Part shown: positions 25,916 through 34,078 of the stretch, one piece after another
Numbering within the stretch: the stretch's first letter is position 1
Layout of the letters: each line of letters opens with the position of its first letter
Source: Actinopolyspora xinjiangensis
GTDB lineage: Bacteria; Actinomycetota; Actinomycetes; Mycobacteriales; Pseudonocardiaceae
Assembly (NCBI RefSeq): GCF_900104475.1
Contig: NZ_FNJR01000003.1
Coordinates: 164,917 to 228,916, forward strand
DNA length: 64,000 bases
Reading direction: 5' to 3'
The notes under the pieces: model-generated
Database searches by the model: none
What the model saw: only the letters and a program-made list of their open reading frames with translations
What the model was told of the DNA's origin: nothing
Made by a program: the position numbers and the translations under genes

Positions 25916-27079
25916 ATGAGATTTCGTCACCGTGATGGAACGACCATACACCTGTCCTACTGCACCAACGTACACCCGGCCGAGGACATCGACGGTATCG
26001 TCGCGCAGTTCGACCGCTACGCCGTGCCGATCCGTCGACGGCTCGGGGTGGACCGGCTCGGACTCGGGCTGTGGCTGGCACGGGACGTGGCCACCGCGCT
26101 GGTCCAGGACGAGACCGCGCTGGCGCGGTTGCGGGCCGAGCTGACAGCGCGGGGACTGGAAGTGGTGACCCTGAACGGTTTCCCCTACCGGGGGTTTCAA
26201 CGAGCGGTGGTCAAGCACGCGGTGTACCGGCCCGACTGGTCGGAACGGGCCAGGCTGGAGTACACGATCGACCTGGCGAAGCTGTTGCTGGCTCTGTTGC
26301 CCGAGGACGTGGACACCGGCAGCGTTTCCACGCTACCGCTGGGCTGGGGCGCGTGGTGGTCCGAGGAGCACCACGCGAGAGCACTCGCCCAGCTGACCGA
26401 ACTGACCGACACGCTCTCCCTCCTCACGGCACGGGAGGGGCGTTCGGTGCTGGTCGGCTTGGAACCGGAACCCGGTTGCGTGCTGGAGACCACAGCCCAG
26501 GCTGTCTCGGCATTGTCCGGAACGGACACCGAGCACCTCGGGGTCTGCCTGGACGCCTGCCACCTGGCGGTGGCGTTCGAGGAACCGGAACGAGCGGTGA
26601 CGCGGTTACGCGAGGCCGGACTGCCGGTGGTGAAGACACAGGCTTCCTGCGCCCTACGGATCGACGAACCGCGCGACCAGCGAGCGCTGGAAGAGCTGGA
26701 AGCGTTCGTGGAGCCGCGGTTCCTGCACCAGACCCAGCAAAGCGGTGACGGCGTCCGACGCGCGGTCGACGACCTGGAACACGCCCTGTCCGGAGAGCTC
26801 TCGGGGGAACGGGAGTGGCGGGTCCACTTCCACACCCCGTTGCACACCGCGCCGAGCTCCCCGTTGCGCGGCACCCACGAGGAACTCGCCGCGACGCTGC
26901 GGGCCCTGCTGGGTGAGGCCACGGCGCACACCCGACACGTGGAGGTGGAGACCTACACCTGGAACGTGCTTCCGCGCTCGGACGGTCACTCCGAGGACGT
27001 CGGAGCGGGGATAGCCGCGGAACTCGAGTGGACCCGGCGACAGCTGCTCGAACTCGGACTCACGGAGGAAGGTCGATGA
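25916..27079 (+). CDS. eboE: metabolite traffic protein EboE
   Basis: A 387-residue TIM-barrel protein. The opening HLSYCTNVHPAED is the hallmark of EboE. VTLNGFPYRGFQ, STLPLGWGAWW, GLEPEPGCVLET and CLDACHLAVAFE are the conserved barrel ends, with Glu/Asp/His/Lys residues suited to metal binding. A sugar isomerase-like activity is probable but unproven; the family name comes from the ebo operon's role in metabolite export. The start lies 2 bp after eboB, and the stop overlaps the next ATG. Confidence 0.9.
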   Translation: MRFRHRDGTTIHLSYCTNVHPAEDIDGIVAQFDRYAVPIRRRLGVDRLGLGLWLARDVATALVQDETALARLRAELTARGLEVVTLNGFPYRGFQRAVVKHAVYRPDWSERARLEYTIDLAKLLLALLPEDVDTGSVSTLPLGWGAWWSEEHHARALAQLTELTDTLSLLTAREGRSVLVGLEPEPGCVLETTAQAVSALSGTDTEHLGVCLDACHLAVAFEEPERAVTRLREAGLPVVKTQASCALRIDEPRDQRALEELEAFVEPRFLHQTQQSGDGVRRAVDDLEHALSGELSGEREWRVHFHTPLHTAPSSPLRGTHEELAATLRALLGEATAHTRHVEVETYTWNVLPRSDGHSEDVGAGIAAELEWTRRQLLELGLTEEGR

Positions 27080-28488
27080 ATCACGCTCCTGGAGAACGCT
27101 CCCGCGTACTGCTGTTGGACGTGGTGGGACTTACCCCCCGCCTGCTGGAGCACATGCCCAACCTCGCCCGAACGGCGGAGCGCGGTTTCCGGGCCGAGCT
27201 GAGAACCGTGTTCCCCGCCGTCACGTGCCCCGTGCAATCGAGCCTGCTCACCGGAAGTCGCCCGAACGGGCACGGCGTGGTCGGCAACGGCTGGTTCTTC
27301 CGCGACATCGGCGAGATCTTCTTCTGGCGCCAGTACAACGGCCTGGTGGAAGGTGAAAAGATCTGGCACGCCGCCCGCGAGTCGGATCCGGGCTACCGGG
27401 TCAGCAACATCTGCTGGTGGTACGCGATGGGGATGGACGTCGACGAGACCGTCACCCCACGCCCCGTCTACCACGCGGACGGCCGCAAGTCTCCGGACTG
27501 CTACACGTTCCCGACCGCGCTGCGTGACGAGCTCACCGGGGAGTTCGGTACCTTTCCGCTGTTCAACTACTGGGGGCCCACCGCCTCGATCGACTCCAGT
27601 CGCTGGATCGCCGGGGCCACCGGCCACATGCTGGCGACGCGCGGCTCCGACCTGACGATGGCCTACATTCCGCACCTGGACTACGATCTGCAGCGGTACG
27701 GCCCGGACAGCGAGCGAGCGGCGACCGCCGCGCGGGAAGTGGACGGAGTACTGGCCCCGCTGCTGAACCGGGCCGAGGCGGAAGGGACCACGGTGGTGGC
27801 GCTGTCCGAGTACGGCATCACCGCGGCCAACAGGCCCGTCGACATCAATCGTGCGTTGCGGCGGGAGCGACTGCTGCACGTGCACACCCAGGCGGGCATG
27901 GAGTACCTCGACCCGTGGAGTTCACGCGCCTTCGCGGTAGCCGACCACCAGGCGGCGCACGTCTACGTCAGGGACCGGAGCGACCTCGCCAGGGTTCGTG
28001 ACGTGGTCGCTTCGCTGCCCGGTGTGGACGAGGTCCTCGACGGCGCGGGCAAGGCACGTCACGGGCTCGACCACGAACGAGCCGGTGACCTCGTGGCGAT
28101 GGCCGAACCGGACGCGTGGTTCACCTACTACTACTGGCTCGACGACGAACGTGCCCCCGACTTCGCCACTCACGTGGAGATCCACCGCAAACCGGGCTAC
28201 GACCCGGCCGAGCTGTTCATGGATCCGGCGGACAGCTGGGTCAGACTGCGAGCGGCGGCCGCGGTGGCCCGCAAGAAGCTGGGCATGCGTTACCGGATGA
28301 ACGTGGTGCCCCTGGACCCGAGTCCGGTCCGCGGCAGTCACGGCAGGCTTCCCGACACCCCCTCCGAAGGTCCGGTGCTGCTGTGCTCGGATCCCAGGTT
28401 CGGCGAGGAGAGCTACCACGTCACCGAGGTGAAGGAGTTGCTGCTCCGAATCGCGGGACTTCGACAACCGCGACGAGCGACACGATGA
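27076..28488 (+). CDS. eboF: nucleotide pyrophosphatase/phosphodiesterase-family protein, EboF-like
   Basis: A 470-residue alkaline-phosphatase-superfamily enzyme. Asp15 in LLLDVVGL and Thr50 in FPAVTCPVQSSLLTG form the metal/nucleophile site of phosphodiesterases of the NPP type. HGVVGNGWFFRD and YIPHLDYDLQRYGPDS provide further metal ligands, and ALSEYGI replaces the usual SDHG, so one metal ligand is changed. No signal peptide is evident. It should cleave a phospho- or diphospho-ester. The ATG overlaps the eboE stop. In ebo clusters this enzyme type closes the core operon. Confidence 0.87.
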   Translation: MNHAPGERSRVLLLDVVGLTPRLLEHMPNLARTAERGFRAELRTVFPAVTCPVQSSLLTGSRPNGHGVVGNGWFFRDIGEIFFWRQYNGLVEGEKIWHAARESDPGYRVSNICWWYAMGMDVDETVTPRPVYHADGRKSPDCYTFPTALRDELTGEFGTFPLFNYWGPTASIDSSRWIAGATGHMLATRGSDLTMAYIPHLDYDLQRYGPDSERAATAAREVDGVLAPLLNRAEAEGTTVVALSEYGITAANRPVDINRALRRERLLHVHTQAGMEYLDPWSSRAFAVADHQAAHVYVRDRSDLARVRDVVASLPGVDEVLDGAGKARHGLDHERAGDLVAMAEPDAWFTYYYWLDDERAPDFATHVEIHRKPGYDPAELFMDPADSWVRLRAAAAVARKKLGMRYRMNVVPLDPSPVRGSHGRLPDTPSEGPVLLCSDPRFGEESYHVTEVKELLLRIAGLRQPRRATR

Positions 28489-28515
28489 ACCGCACTCTCG
28501 TGGGAAAGGAAAACC

Positions 28516-29523
28516 ATGTCCCGACCGATCACACTGTTCACCGGCCAGTGGGCCGACCTCCCCTTCGAGGAGGTCGCACGGATGGCTTCGGAATGGGGAT
28601 ACGACGGGTTGGAGATCGCTTGCTGGGGCGATCACTTCGAGGTGGACAGAGCACTGACCGAGGAGAACTACATCCGGCGCAAACGGGAAGTGCTGGAGCA
28701 GCACAACCTCGACTGCTGGGTGCTGTCCAACCACCTGCTCGGTCAGGCAACCTGTGACTACCCGATCGACGAGCGCCACCGCAACATCCTTCCCCCCGAA
28801 GTGTGGGGTGACGGTGACCCGGAAGGGGTGCGGAGGCGTGCCGCGGACCGGATGCGAGACACCGCCAGAGCCGCCGCCGAGTTCGGTGTGGACAAAGTGG
28901 TCGGATTCACCGGCTCCCCCATCTGGTACACGGTGGCGATGTTCCCTCCCACGCCGGACGAGATGGTGCGGCGGGGGTACCAGGAGTTCGCCGACCGCTG
29001 GAACCCCATTCTCGACGTGTTCGACGACTGCGGTGTGCGGTTCGCACTGGAGGTCCATCCCACCGAGATCGCCTACGATTACTGGACCACGGTACGCACC
29101 CTGGAGGCGGTGGGGCACCGCAGCGCCCTGGGGCTGAACTTCGACCCCTCCCACTACGTCTGGCAGGGTTTCGACCCGGTCACTTTTCTGTGGGACTTTC
29201 GGGACCGCATCCTGCACGTCGATTGCAAGGAGGCCCGCGTCAGATCCAACGACGGCCGCAGCGGCCTGCTGGGCTCACACCTGCCATGGGGAGACCCCCG
29301 CCGAGGTTGGGACTTCGTCTCGACCGGTCACGGGCACGTCCCCTGGGAGGACTGCTTCCGCGCCCTCAACGCGATCGGTTACGACGGCCCCATCTCTGTG
29401 GAGTGGGAGGACGCGGGCATGGACCGACTGCGGGGAGCCCCCGAAGCGCTGGAGTTCGTGCGGAACTTGAACTTCACGCCACCGTCTACGGCGTTCGACG
29501 CGGCCTTCGGTTCCGAGGGCTGA
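28516..29523 (+). CDS. sugar phosphate isomerase/epimerase-like TIM-barrel protein
   Basis: A 335-residue cytoplasmic xylose-isomerase-like barrel, third of its type in the region. [17 protein letters not shown] opens the barrel; [30 protein letters not shown] and VEWEDAGMD give the Glu, Asp/His, His/Asp and Glu metal ligands. It is 27 bp after the phosphodiesterase gene and has an AAAGGA ribosome binding site, so it is probably the last gene of the Ebo unit. Close relatives often accompany Gfo/Idh/MocA dehydrogenases and ThuA proteins, so it may instead serve the upstream sugar pathway. Confidence 0.85.
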   Translation: MSRPITLFTGQWADLPFEEVARMASEWGYDGLEIACWGDHFEVDRALTEENYIRRKREVLEQHNLDCWVLSNHLLGQATCDYPIDERHRNILPPEVWGDGDPEGVRRRAADRMRDTARAAAEFGVDKVVGFTGSPIWYTVAMFPPTPDEMVRRGYQEFADRWNPILDVFDDCGVRFALEVHPTEIAYDYWTTVRTLEAVGHRSALGLNFDPSHYVWQGFDPVTFLWDFRDRILHVDCKEARVRSNDGRSGLLGSHLPWGDPRRGWDFVSTGHGHVPWEDCFRALNAIGYDGPISVEWEDAGMDRLRGAPEALEFVRNLNFTPPSTAFDAAFGSEG

Positions 29524-29648
29524 CACCACCGCCGTGGGAACGGCCCGCCCAAGGGACTCCTCACGGCCCCGTACCCGCGGATCTCCCCGCCGCACCGTCC
29601 CCGAGCGCGCGGACTCCGGCGACGGAACCGCTCGTCGAAAGGAAACCT

Positions 29649-29685
29649 CGGTGCTGCCGCTCGCTCGATGGGAGCGGCAGCACCG
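29649..29685 (+). terminator. terminator of the Ebo unit
   Basis: Perfect 14-bp stem (29649-29662 with 29672-29685) with a 9-nt loop, 126 nt after the last stop codon. Confidence 0.8.
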
Positions 29686-29838
29686 GAGAGGGTCGAAAAC
29701 AGTCGGCGACCGGCTGGAGCGGACTGGACCGTGCCCCCGAAAGGGATTTCGGCTGTTCCCCGGCCACCACAGGCGCGACTCGCCGGAGAAACTCCTTACC
29801 CTTCCGAGGGAAGGGATCGTCCCGACCACGGCACCAGA

Positions 29839-30033
29839 ATGACGAGCGAGGAATTCAACACGACCGAATCCGATTCCCCGGAAGTTCCGACCTCCACGAA
29901 AAATCCCCGTCCGTTCCGCACGGTTCTCCGGATCACCGGAGAGAACACGGCCGACCGCACCGGACGGCAGCATGGCGAACCACGTGAACGGTCGCCATGC
30001 CGACTTCCCCAGCAACCGGGTTCCTTCCGGTAG
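29839..30033 (+). pseudogene. possible N-terminal fragment of a membrane/sortase-type gene
   Basis: The first 35-40 codons (MTSEEFNTTE..., then PRPFRTVLRITGE) read like the cytosolic lead of an actinobacterial class E sortase or a similar one-pass protein, with native codon choice. Similarity stops before any membrane helix and the frame closes after 64 codons. No clear ribosome binding site is present. The rest of 29524-30177 holds the Ebo terminator and no other recognisable feature. This is a weak call. Confidence 0.2.
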
Positions 30034-30177
30034 AGCAAAACCAGGACCTGCTCGGCTCCTCCGAGGCCGAAACCTCGCACGGGAGAATCGAGTTCAGGTG
30101 GACGGCGAACGAATCACGAGCCCGCGGTGGGGGTGTCGAACCGCGGACGATCCCCGCCCCAGCCCCCTCGGGACGAC

Positions 30178-31137
30178 TCACCCCAGCCACGAACGAGAGA
30201 GTCGCCGAATTCTCACGGTCGAATCGACAGCGATCCTGTCCCGCTGTTCCAGGGTGACCCGCACGGCGTGGTCCGTACGGCTTTCCTCGTGCAGTCGGAC
30301 GAAGCACGGCTCACCCAGCTCGATGTAGCTGTGGAAGTGGGTCTCCATTTCCACCGGAACCACCGTGTCGGGGCAGAATTCGGCGCGCACGGCCTGCCGC
30401 ACCGCTTCCATGGCCGTCATTCCCGGAACGTGGTCCACCGGATGGTCGAACAGTACCGGGTGAGTACGACCGTCCCGCAGCAACCAGGTGCCTTCGTGGG
30501 GGGAAGGCGCCAGCAGCACGTCGGACGGACAGTTACGTCCGACCTGTTGCGGCGAGAGCGGATCCGGCAGCTCCGTCTGGTCGGCGTTGGCCGCGAAATC
30601 CTCACATCCGGCGCGAAGACGTGCGTAAGCCGCGGAGGAGATACAGCTGTAGGGCAACGTGGCCCCGCCGACGAACACACCGTCACGGTAGCCCCGCACG
30701 TGCATGTCCGCACCGGCGAAGTTCTTGCCGCGCCTTTTGACGTTCTCACAACGGATTTCCAGCACGATGTGGGCCGGGGTGTCGGTGAGGCGGAGAGCGT
30801 CGGGCTCGACCCAGTACTTCAGCGTGTCCATGATGAACTGGTGCCCGTAGGGAACACCGAAGCCCATGTGTCCCACGACCAACCCGGCCTGCCGCACCGC
30901 TTCCACGAACAGGAGAGGGTCGTGAGTACCCGCGACCGGCCCGTATAAGGCATGCGCACGAGGTAACTGTGCCCCCAGTACGAAATCGTTTTCGTCGCGT
31001 TCACCGTAACTGGTAACCAGAACCTCGGTGTTCGCGGCACGATGTACCCAGTGTCGCGGCAGACTCTGATCAAACGAGACGACCGGTTGTTCGCGAGGCA
31101 CTTCGGTCACGGTTTCAACGGCGACACTCGTGGTCAT
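30178..31137 (-). CDS. afsA: AfsA/ScbA-type gamma-butyrolactone biosynthesis protein
   Basis: A 319-residue A-factor biosynthesis protein with two AfsA hot-dog repeats (about 20-160, VHRAANTEVLVTSYG; about 180-300, PSDVLLAPSPHEGTWLLR). The family condenses a beta-ketoacyl-ACP with dihydroxyacetone phosphate, the first step to gamma-butyrolactone signals. The start at ATG 31137 follows GGAGG at six bases; an upstream in-frame ATG at 31149 lacks a site. A TATATACT element and an ARE-like palindrome lie just upstream, so the gene is probably under direct butyrolactone-receptor control. Two receptor-type TetR genes are nearby. Confidence 0.92.
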   Translation of the reverse strand: MTTSVAVETVTEVPREQPVVSFDQSLPRHWVHRAANTEVLVTSYGERDENDFVLGAQLPRAHALYGPVAGTHDPLLFVEAVRQAGLVVGHMGFGVPYGHQFIMDTLKYWVEPDALRLTDTPAHIVLEIRCENVKRRGKNFAGADMHVRGYRDGVFVGGATLPYSCISSAAYARLRAGCEDFAANADQTELPDPLSPQQVGRNCPSDVLLAPSPHEGTWLLRDGRTHPVLFDHPVDHVPGMTAMEAVRQAVRAEFCPDTVVPVEMETHFHSYIELGEPCFVRLHEESRTDHAVRVTLEQRDRIAVDSTVRIRRLSRSWLG

Positions 31138-31160
31138 ACAGTCCTCCACAGTATATAAAG

Positions 31161-31182
31161 ATACCTACCGTGCGGTTTGAAT
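31161..31182. promoter_or_regulatory. ARE-like palindrome in front of afsA
   Basis: ATACCTACCGTGCGGTTTGAAT: ACCG/CGGT arms with AT-rich flanks, beside the TATATACT element (31150-31158). This is the usual layout of a butyrolactone-receptor operator over a promoter. Confidence 0.55.
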
Positions 31183-31202
31183 CCCCCTACTGTTGAGCAT
31201 AG

Positions 31203-31222
31203 AGACCGGTTAGTCGGTTTTT
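31203..31222. promoter_or_regulatory. second ARE-like palindrome in the afsA/MDR divergent region
   Basis: GACCGGTTAGTCGGTTTTTC: ACCG and CGGT arms six bases apart; the reverse strand reads AAACCGACTAACCGGTC, close to ARE elements of ArpA/ScbR-type receptors. Confidence 0.55.
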
Positions 31223-31318
31223 CAAGAGTGGGCTCGGTACTCTTTGAGAGGAAAGTTCGACCGACCGACGCACTCGGCCACCCGGGGAGTCGGCAAGGCG
31301 ACGATTGGCGGTGTTGCC

Positions 31319-32347
31319 GTGACCACGGAACCGGACAGCGCACTGCGGAAGGGCAACCGGGAAGTGCATCTCGCGCGGGCCGGCGGAATGCCGCTGACCC
31401 CGGAGCACTTCCGTCTGGTCAGCACACCGCTGCCGACGCCGGGCCCCGGCGAGGTGTTGGTGCGCAACCGCCTCATGGCCGTGACGGCCGCGATGTGCAC
31501 CATGGCGGTCGCCGATGGCCTTCCGATGCCCTCCTACCAGGTGGGAAGTCCACTGTGGGGTGCCGCTGTCGGTGACGTGGTCACGGCGGACCCGACCAGC
31601 GGGATAGAACCGGGCACGCGCGTCAGCCACGGCCTGGGGTGGCGCGAGTACGCGGTACTGGAAGCGATGTCGGTCGAACCCGTCGACACGATCGCCGCGC
31701 ACGATCCCGGCGTGCCGCTCTCGCACGGCGCCCCCGCATGGGCGGCACTGACGCGCGTCGCCCGGGTACGGCCGGGGGACACGGTCTTCGTGAGCGGCGC
31801 CGCCGGAGGCGTCGGCACACTGGCCGGGCAGATCGCACGACACCTCGGAGCGAGGAGAGTGGTGGGCAGCACCGGTTCGCCCCGAAAGGCCGATTACCTG
31901 CGCCGTGAGCTCGGTTACGACGAACTCGTGCTGCGTGGCGACTCGGCGATCACGGAGCAGTTGCGAAAGGCCGCGCCGGACGGACTCGACGTCGTGTGCG
32001 ACACCGTGGGTGGCGAACAGCTGGAGGCTGCGGTGGAGCGCGCGAACAACGGAGCACGGGTGGCACTGCTGGGCGCGTTGTCCGGCCAACTCGGCGGGGA
32101 CGGCATCAGTGCGCCGACCCGGCTGGACTCCGCACTCCTGATCAGACGACGAATCGGGATCCACGGTGTCTCGTTACGGGACCACCAGGACGCGGAGCGC
32201 GAATGGAACCGCGAGTTCGCCCACGGACTCGCGACGGGGGAGTTCACTTTTCCGTGTACCAGACTGCACGGGCTAGAGCGGGCTCCTCAGGCACTCAGGG
32301 AACTCAGCGCCGGTGAGCACATCGGGACCGTACTGGTAGAGCTCTAG
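31319..32347 (+). CDS. zinc-independent MDR-family NADPH oxidoreductase
   Basis: A 342-residue medium-chain reductase of the quinone oxidoreductase/leukotriene-reductase type. The cofactor loop is SGAAGGVGTLAGQIA, followed by STGSPRKADYL, which suggests NADPH use. No zinc-binding Cys/His set is present. The N-terminal GroES-like domain has PGPGEVLVRNRLM. The start is placed at GTG 31319 next to conserved sequence; TTG 31244 in frame is an alternative. It is divergent from afsA across two ARE-like sites, so it may be co-regulated and could reduce the butenolide intermediate of the signal. That role is inference. Confidence 0.82.
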   Translation: MTTEPDSALRKGNREVHLARAGGMPLTPEHFRLVSTPLPTPGPGEVLVRNRLMAVTAAMCTMAVADGLPMPSYQVGSPLWGAAVGDVVTADPTSGIEPGTRVSHGLGWREYAVLEAMSVEPVDTIAAHDPGVPLSHGAPAWAALTRVARVRPGDTVFVSGAAGGVGTLAGQIARHLGARRVVGSTGSPRKADYLRRELGYDELVLRGDSAITEQLRKAAPDGLDVVCDTVGGEQLEAAVERANNGARVALLGALSGQLGGDGISAPTRLDSALLIRRRIGIHGVSLRDHQDAEREWNREFAHGLATGEFTFPCTRLHGLERAPQALRELSAGEHIGTVLVEL

Positions 32348-32386
32348 AGCGGTCCGTCACGGACGGAGGCTTTCACACCGCCGGGA

Positions 32387-33076
32387 TCACGAGGAGGCGA
32401 CGTCAGTGGTCCCGTGCTGTGCCATGTCGTACTCCGGAACGGTGTCGAGCTCATCATCGTGGTCACCGCTGCCGTAGGGGTCGATGCGTGCCAGCACTCC
32501 CGGTGTCGCGATTCCGGGCAGCAGATGGCGCCAGAGCGCCGCGACGCGCTCACACACGTCCTCGCGGTTGGTGGCGGCCTGCGAGAACAACTGGACCCCG
32601 AGGTAGGAGGACACGAACGTCTCGGCCGTCTCCTGGGCGGAGACCGTGGGCAGCACCTCGCCGGCCTCCTGGGCGAAGGCGAACAGAGAGCGGAACACGT
32701 CGGTCCACTGGCGGTACGGAACGATCGGCTCGTCACCGAACCCGGTTTCGACCGCGATCCGGGTACCGGCCTGCAACAGCGGATCGCGCTGCAGTGACCG
32801 AGCGACCCGCTGCGACAGGTCAACGGCGTCCTGCAGCCGCGACATCGTCGCAGGCACGGTCGAAATGCTGGTCTGCTCCTCGATCACCGCTTCGGCCAAC
32901 GCCTGCTTGGAGGGAAAGTGGAAGTACATCGCACCTTTGGTCACCCCGGCGTGTTCAAGGATCTCGGAGATCGTCGCACCCTCGTAACCACGTGCGGCGA
33001 TCACTTCGGCCCCCGCCCGCAGTACCAGAGCTCGAGTCCGCACCGCACGTTCCTGCTTAACCAAAATCTCCTCCAT
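32387..33076 (-). CDS. TetR-family gamma-butyrolactone receptor-like regulator
   Basis: A 229-residue (from ATG 33076) TetR protein. VKQERAVRTRALVLRAGAE followed by the HTH (ISEILEHAGVTKGAMYFHFPSKQALAEAV) is characteristic of ArpA/ScbR receptors, including the VTKGAMYFHF recognition helix. TTG 33064 four codons later is an equally plausible start: GGAGGAG overlaps the ATG and precedes the TTG. The C-terminal ligand domain retains the Trp in YRQWTDVFRSLF, thought to contact the lactone. It lies 74 bp after the second TetR gene on the same strand and converges with the MDR gene. Confidence 0.87.
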   Translation of the reverse strand: MEEILVKQERAVRTRALVLRAGAEVIAARGYEGATISEILEHAGVTKGAMYFHFPSKQALAEAVIEEQTSISTVPATMSRLQDAVDLSQRVARSLQRDPLLQAGTRIAVETGFGDEPIVPYRQWTDVFRSLFAFAQEAGEVLPTVSAQETAETFVSSYLGVQLFSQAATNREDVCERVAALWRHLLPGIATPGVLARIDPYGSGDHDDELDTVPEYDMAQHGTTDVASS

Positions 33077-33150
33077 CACGATGCCGCGAACGCCGGCATC
33101 CCCGCCACATCGGATCCGCTTCTTCGGGAATACCTCCTCCGACAAACATA

Positions 33151-33831
33151 TCAATCCAACCGGACGGTACTTTCCAAGACGGAATCGTCACTCACACCGG
33201 CGGCGCACCACTGAGGCGGTGTCCCGACCGACGATTCCGCGGTCCGCGCTGTCCGCTGACGCACGTGCAGCAGCATGTGCCGGACGCGGTCCACACCCCC
33301 CTCATCCCACCATGCGGGATCACGCCGGGCGAGGACCTCCACCCCGGCCCCCGCCGATACCAGCAGGACGGCCTCCGCCTCCAGATCCATGTCGGCGGGA
33401 ACCTCGCGCTGCCTGCGGGCACGAACCAGCAACCGATACACCACCCGCCACCACTCGCGATACGGATCGATCGAGAACCTGCTGGTCACATCGGTTTCCC
33501 GAGTCAGTCTGACCATCGCGCGAGCGATCACGTCGTGCCGGAGCGCACGGGCGAGAGTCGCGTACAACAGGACCAACGTGTCCAGCGCGGAGCGGTACCG
33601 GCGATAGTGCTCCATCACCACCCTGCCCAGGCGCTCGATCCCGGACTCGTAAACGGCGTCGGCCAGTTGCTCCTTGGAGTCGAAGTGGAAGTACAGGGCA
33701 CCTCTGGACACCCCGGCGGCCACCACGATCCGAGTCAACGTCGCTTCCCGCACCCCGTCCCGTTCGACGACCTCGGCAGCGGCGCGCACCACCAGCTCTC
33801 TGGTCCGTTCGGCCCGCTCCTGTCTCGTCAT
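33151..33831 (-). CDS. second TetR-family butyrolactone receptor-like (possibly pseudo-receptor) regulator
   Basis: A 226-residue TetR protein. MTRQERAERTRELVVRAAAEV and VSRGALYFHFDSKEQLADAV resemble ScbR-like receptors, and DPYREWWRVVYRLL carries an aromatic cluster at the ligand position. The ATG at 33831 follows GAAGGA. Streptomycetes often pair a true receptor with a pseudo-receptor that binds antibiotics instead; this gene or its neighbour could be that second type. An AAACCA-N6-TGGTTT palindrome precedes it. Confidence 0.82.
   Translation of the reverse strand: MTRQERAERTRELVVRAAAEVVERDGVREATLTRIVVAAGVSRGALYFHFDSKEQLADAVYESGIERLGRVVMEHYRRYRSALDTLVLLYATLARALRHDVIARAMVRLTRETDVTSRFSIDPYREWWRVVYRLLVRARRQREVPADMDLEAEAVLLVSAGAGVEVLARRDPAWWDEGGVDRVRHMLLHVRQRTARTAESSVGTPPQWCAAGVSDDSVLESTVRLD
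33153..33172. promoter_or_regulatory. ARE-like palindrome between the two TetR genes
   Basis: AATCCAACCGGACGGTACTT: ACCG-GA-CGGT core with AT flanks. It overlaps the stop of the upstream TetR gene and lies about 80 bp before the next start. Confidence 0.4.
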
Positions 33832-33860
33832 CACGTAACGTCCTTCTTGTCTATCGTGAA

Positions 33861-33882
33861 TCAAACCAACTGCGTGGTTTAA
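33861..33882. promoter_or_regulatory. ARE-like palindrome upstream of the second TetR gene
   Basis: TCAAACCAACTGCGTGGTTTAA: perfect AAACCA/TGGTTT arms six bases apart, 30 bp before the start codon. Suits autoregulation. Confidence 0.55.
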
Positions 33883-34078
33883 ATGTTTACATGATACCGC
33901 CGAGTCAAGAGAAGAACCAACAGACTCCCCGAACGAGCTACGACGAGCACGCGACAGGGGACGAGACCATCACCAGCCCCGCTCGAATCCACCGCCTGAG
34001 GCCGGGCTGGCTCCGAAGGTCTCCACGGAACGTCCGCACGACACACCGGACGGGCGGAAAAGCACACTTTCGACGGAC

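Noticed and set aside
30127-30948. Plus-strand frame opposite afsA
   Set aside because: It is the reverse-strand shadow of the AfsA-type gene and has no recognisable product.
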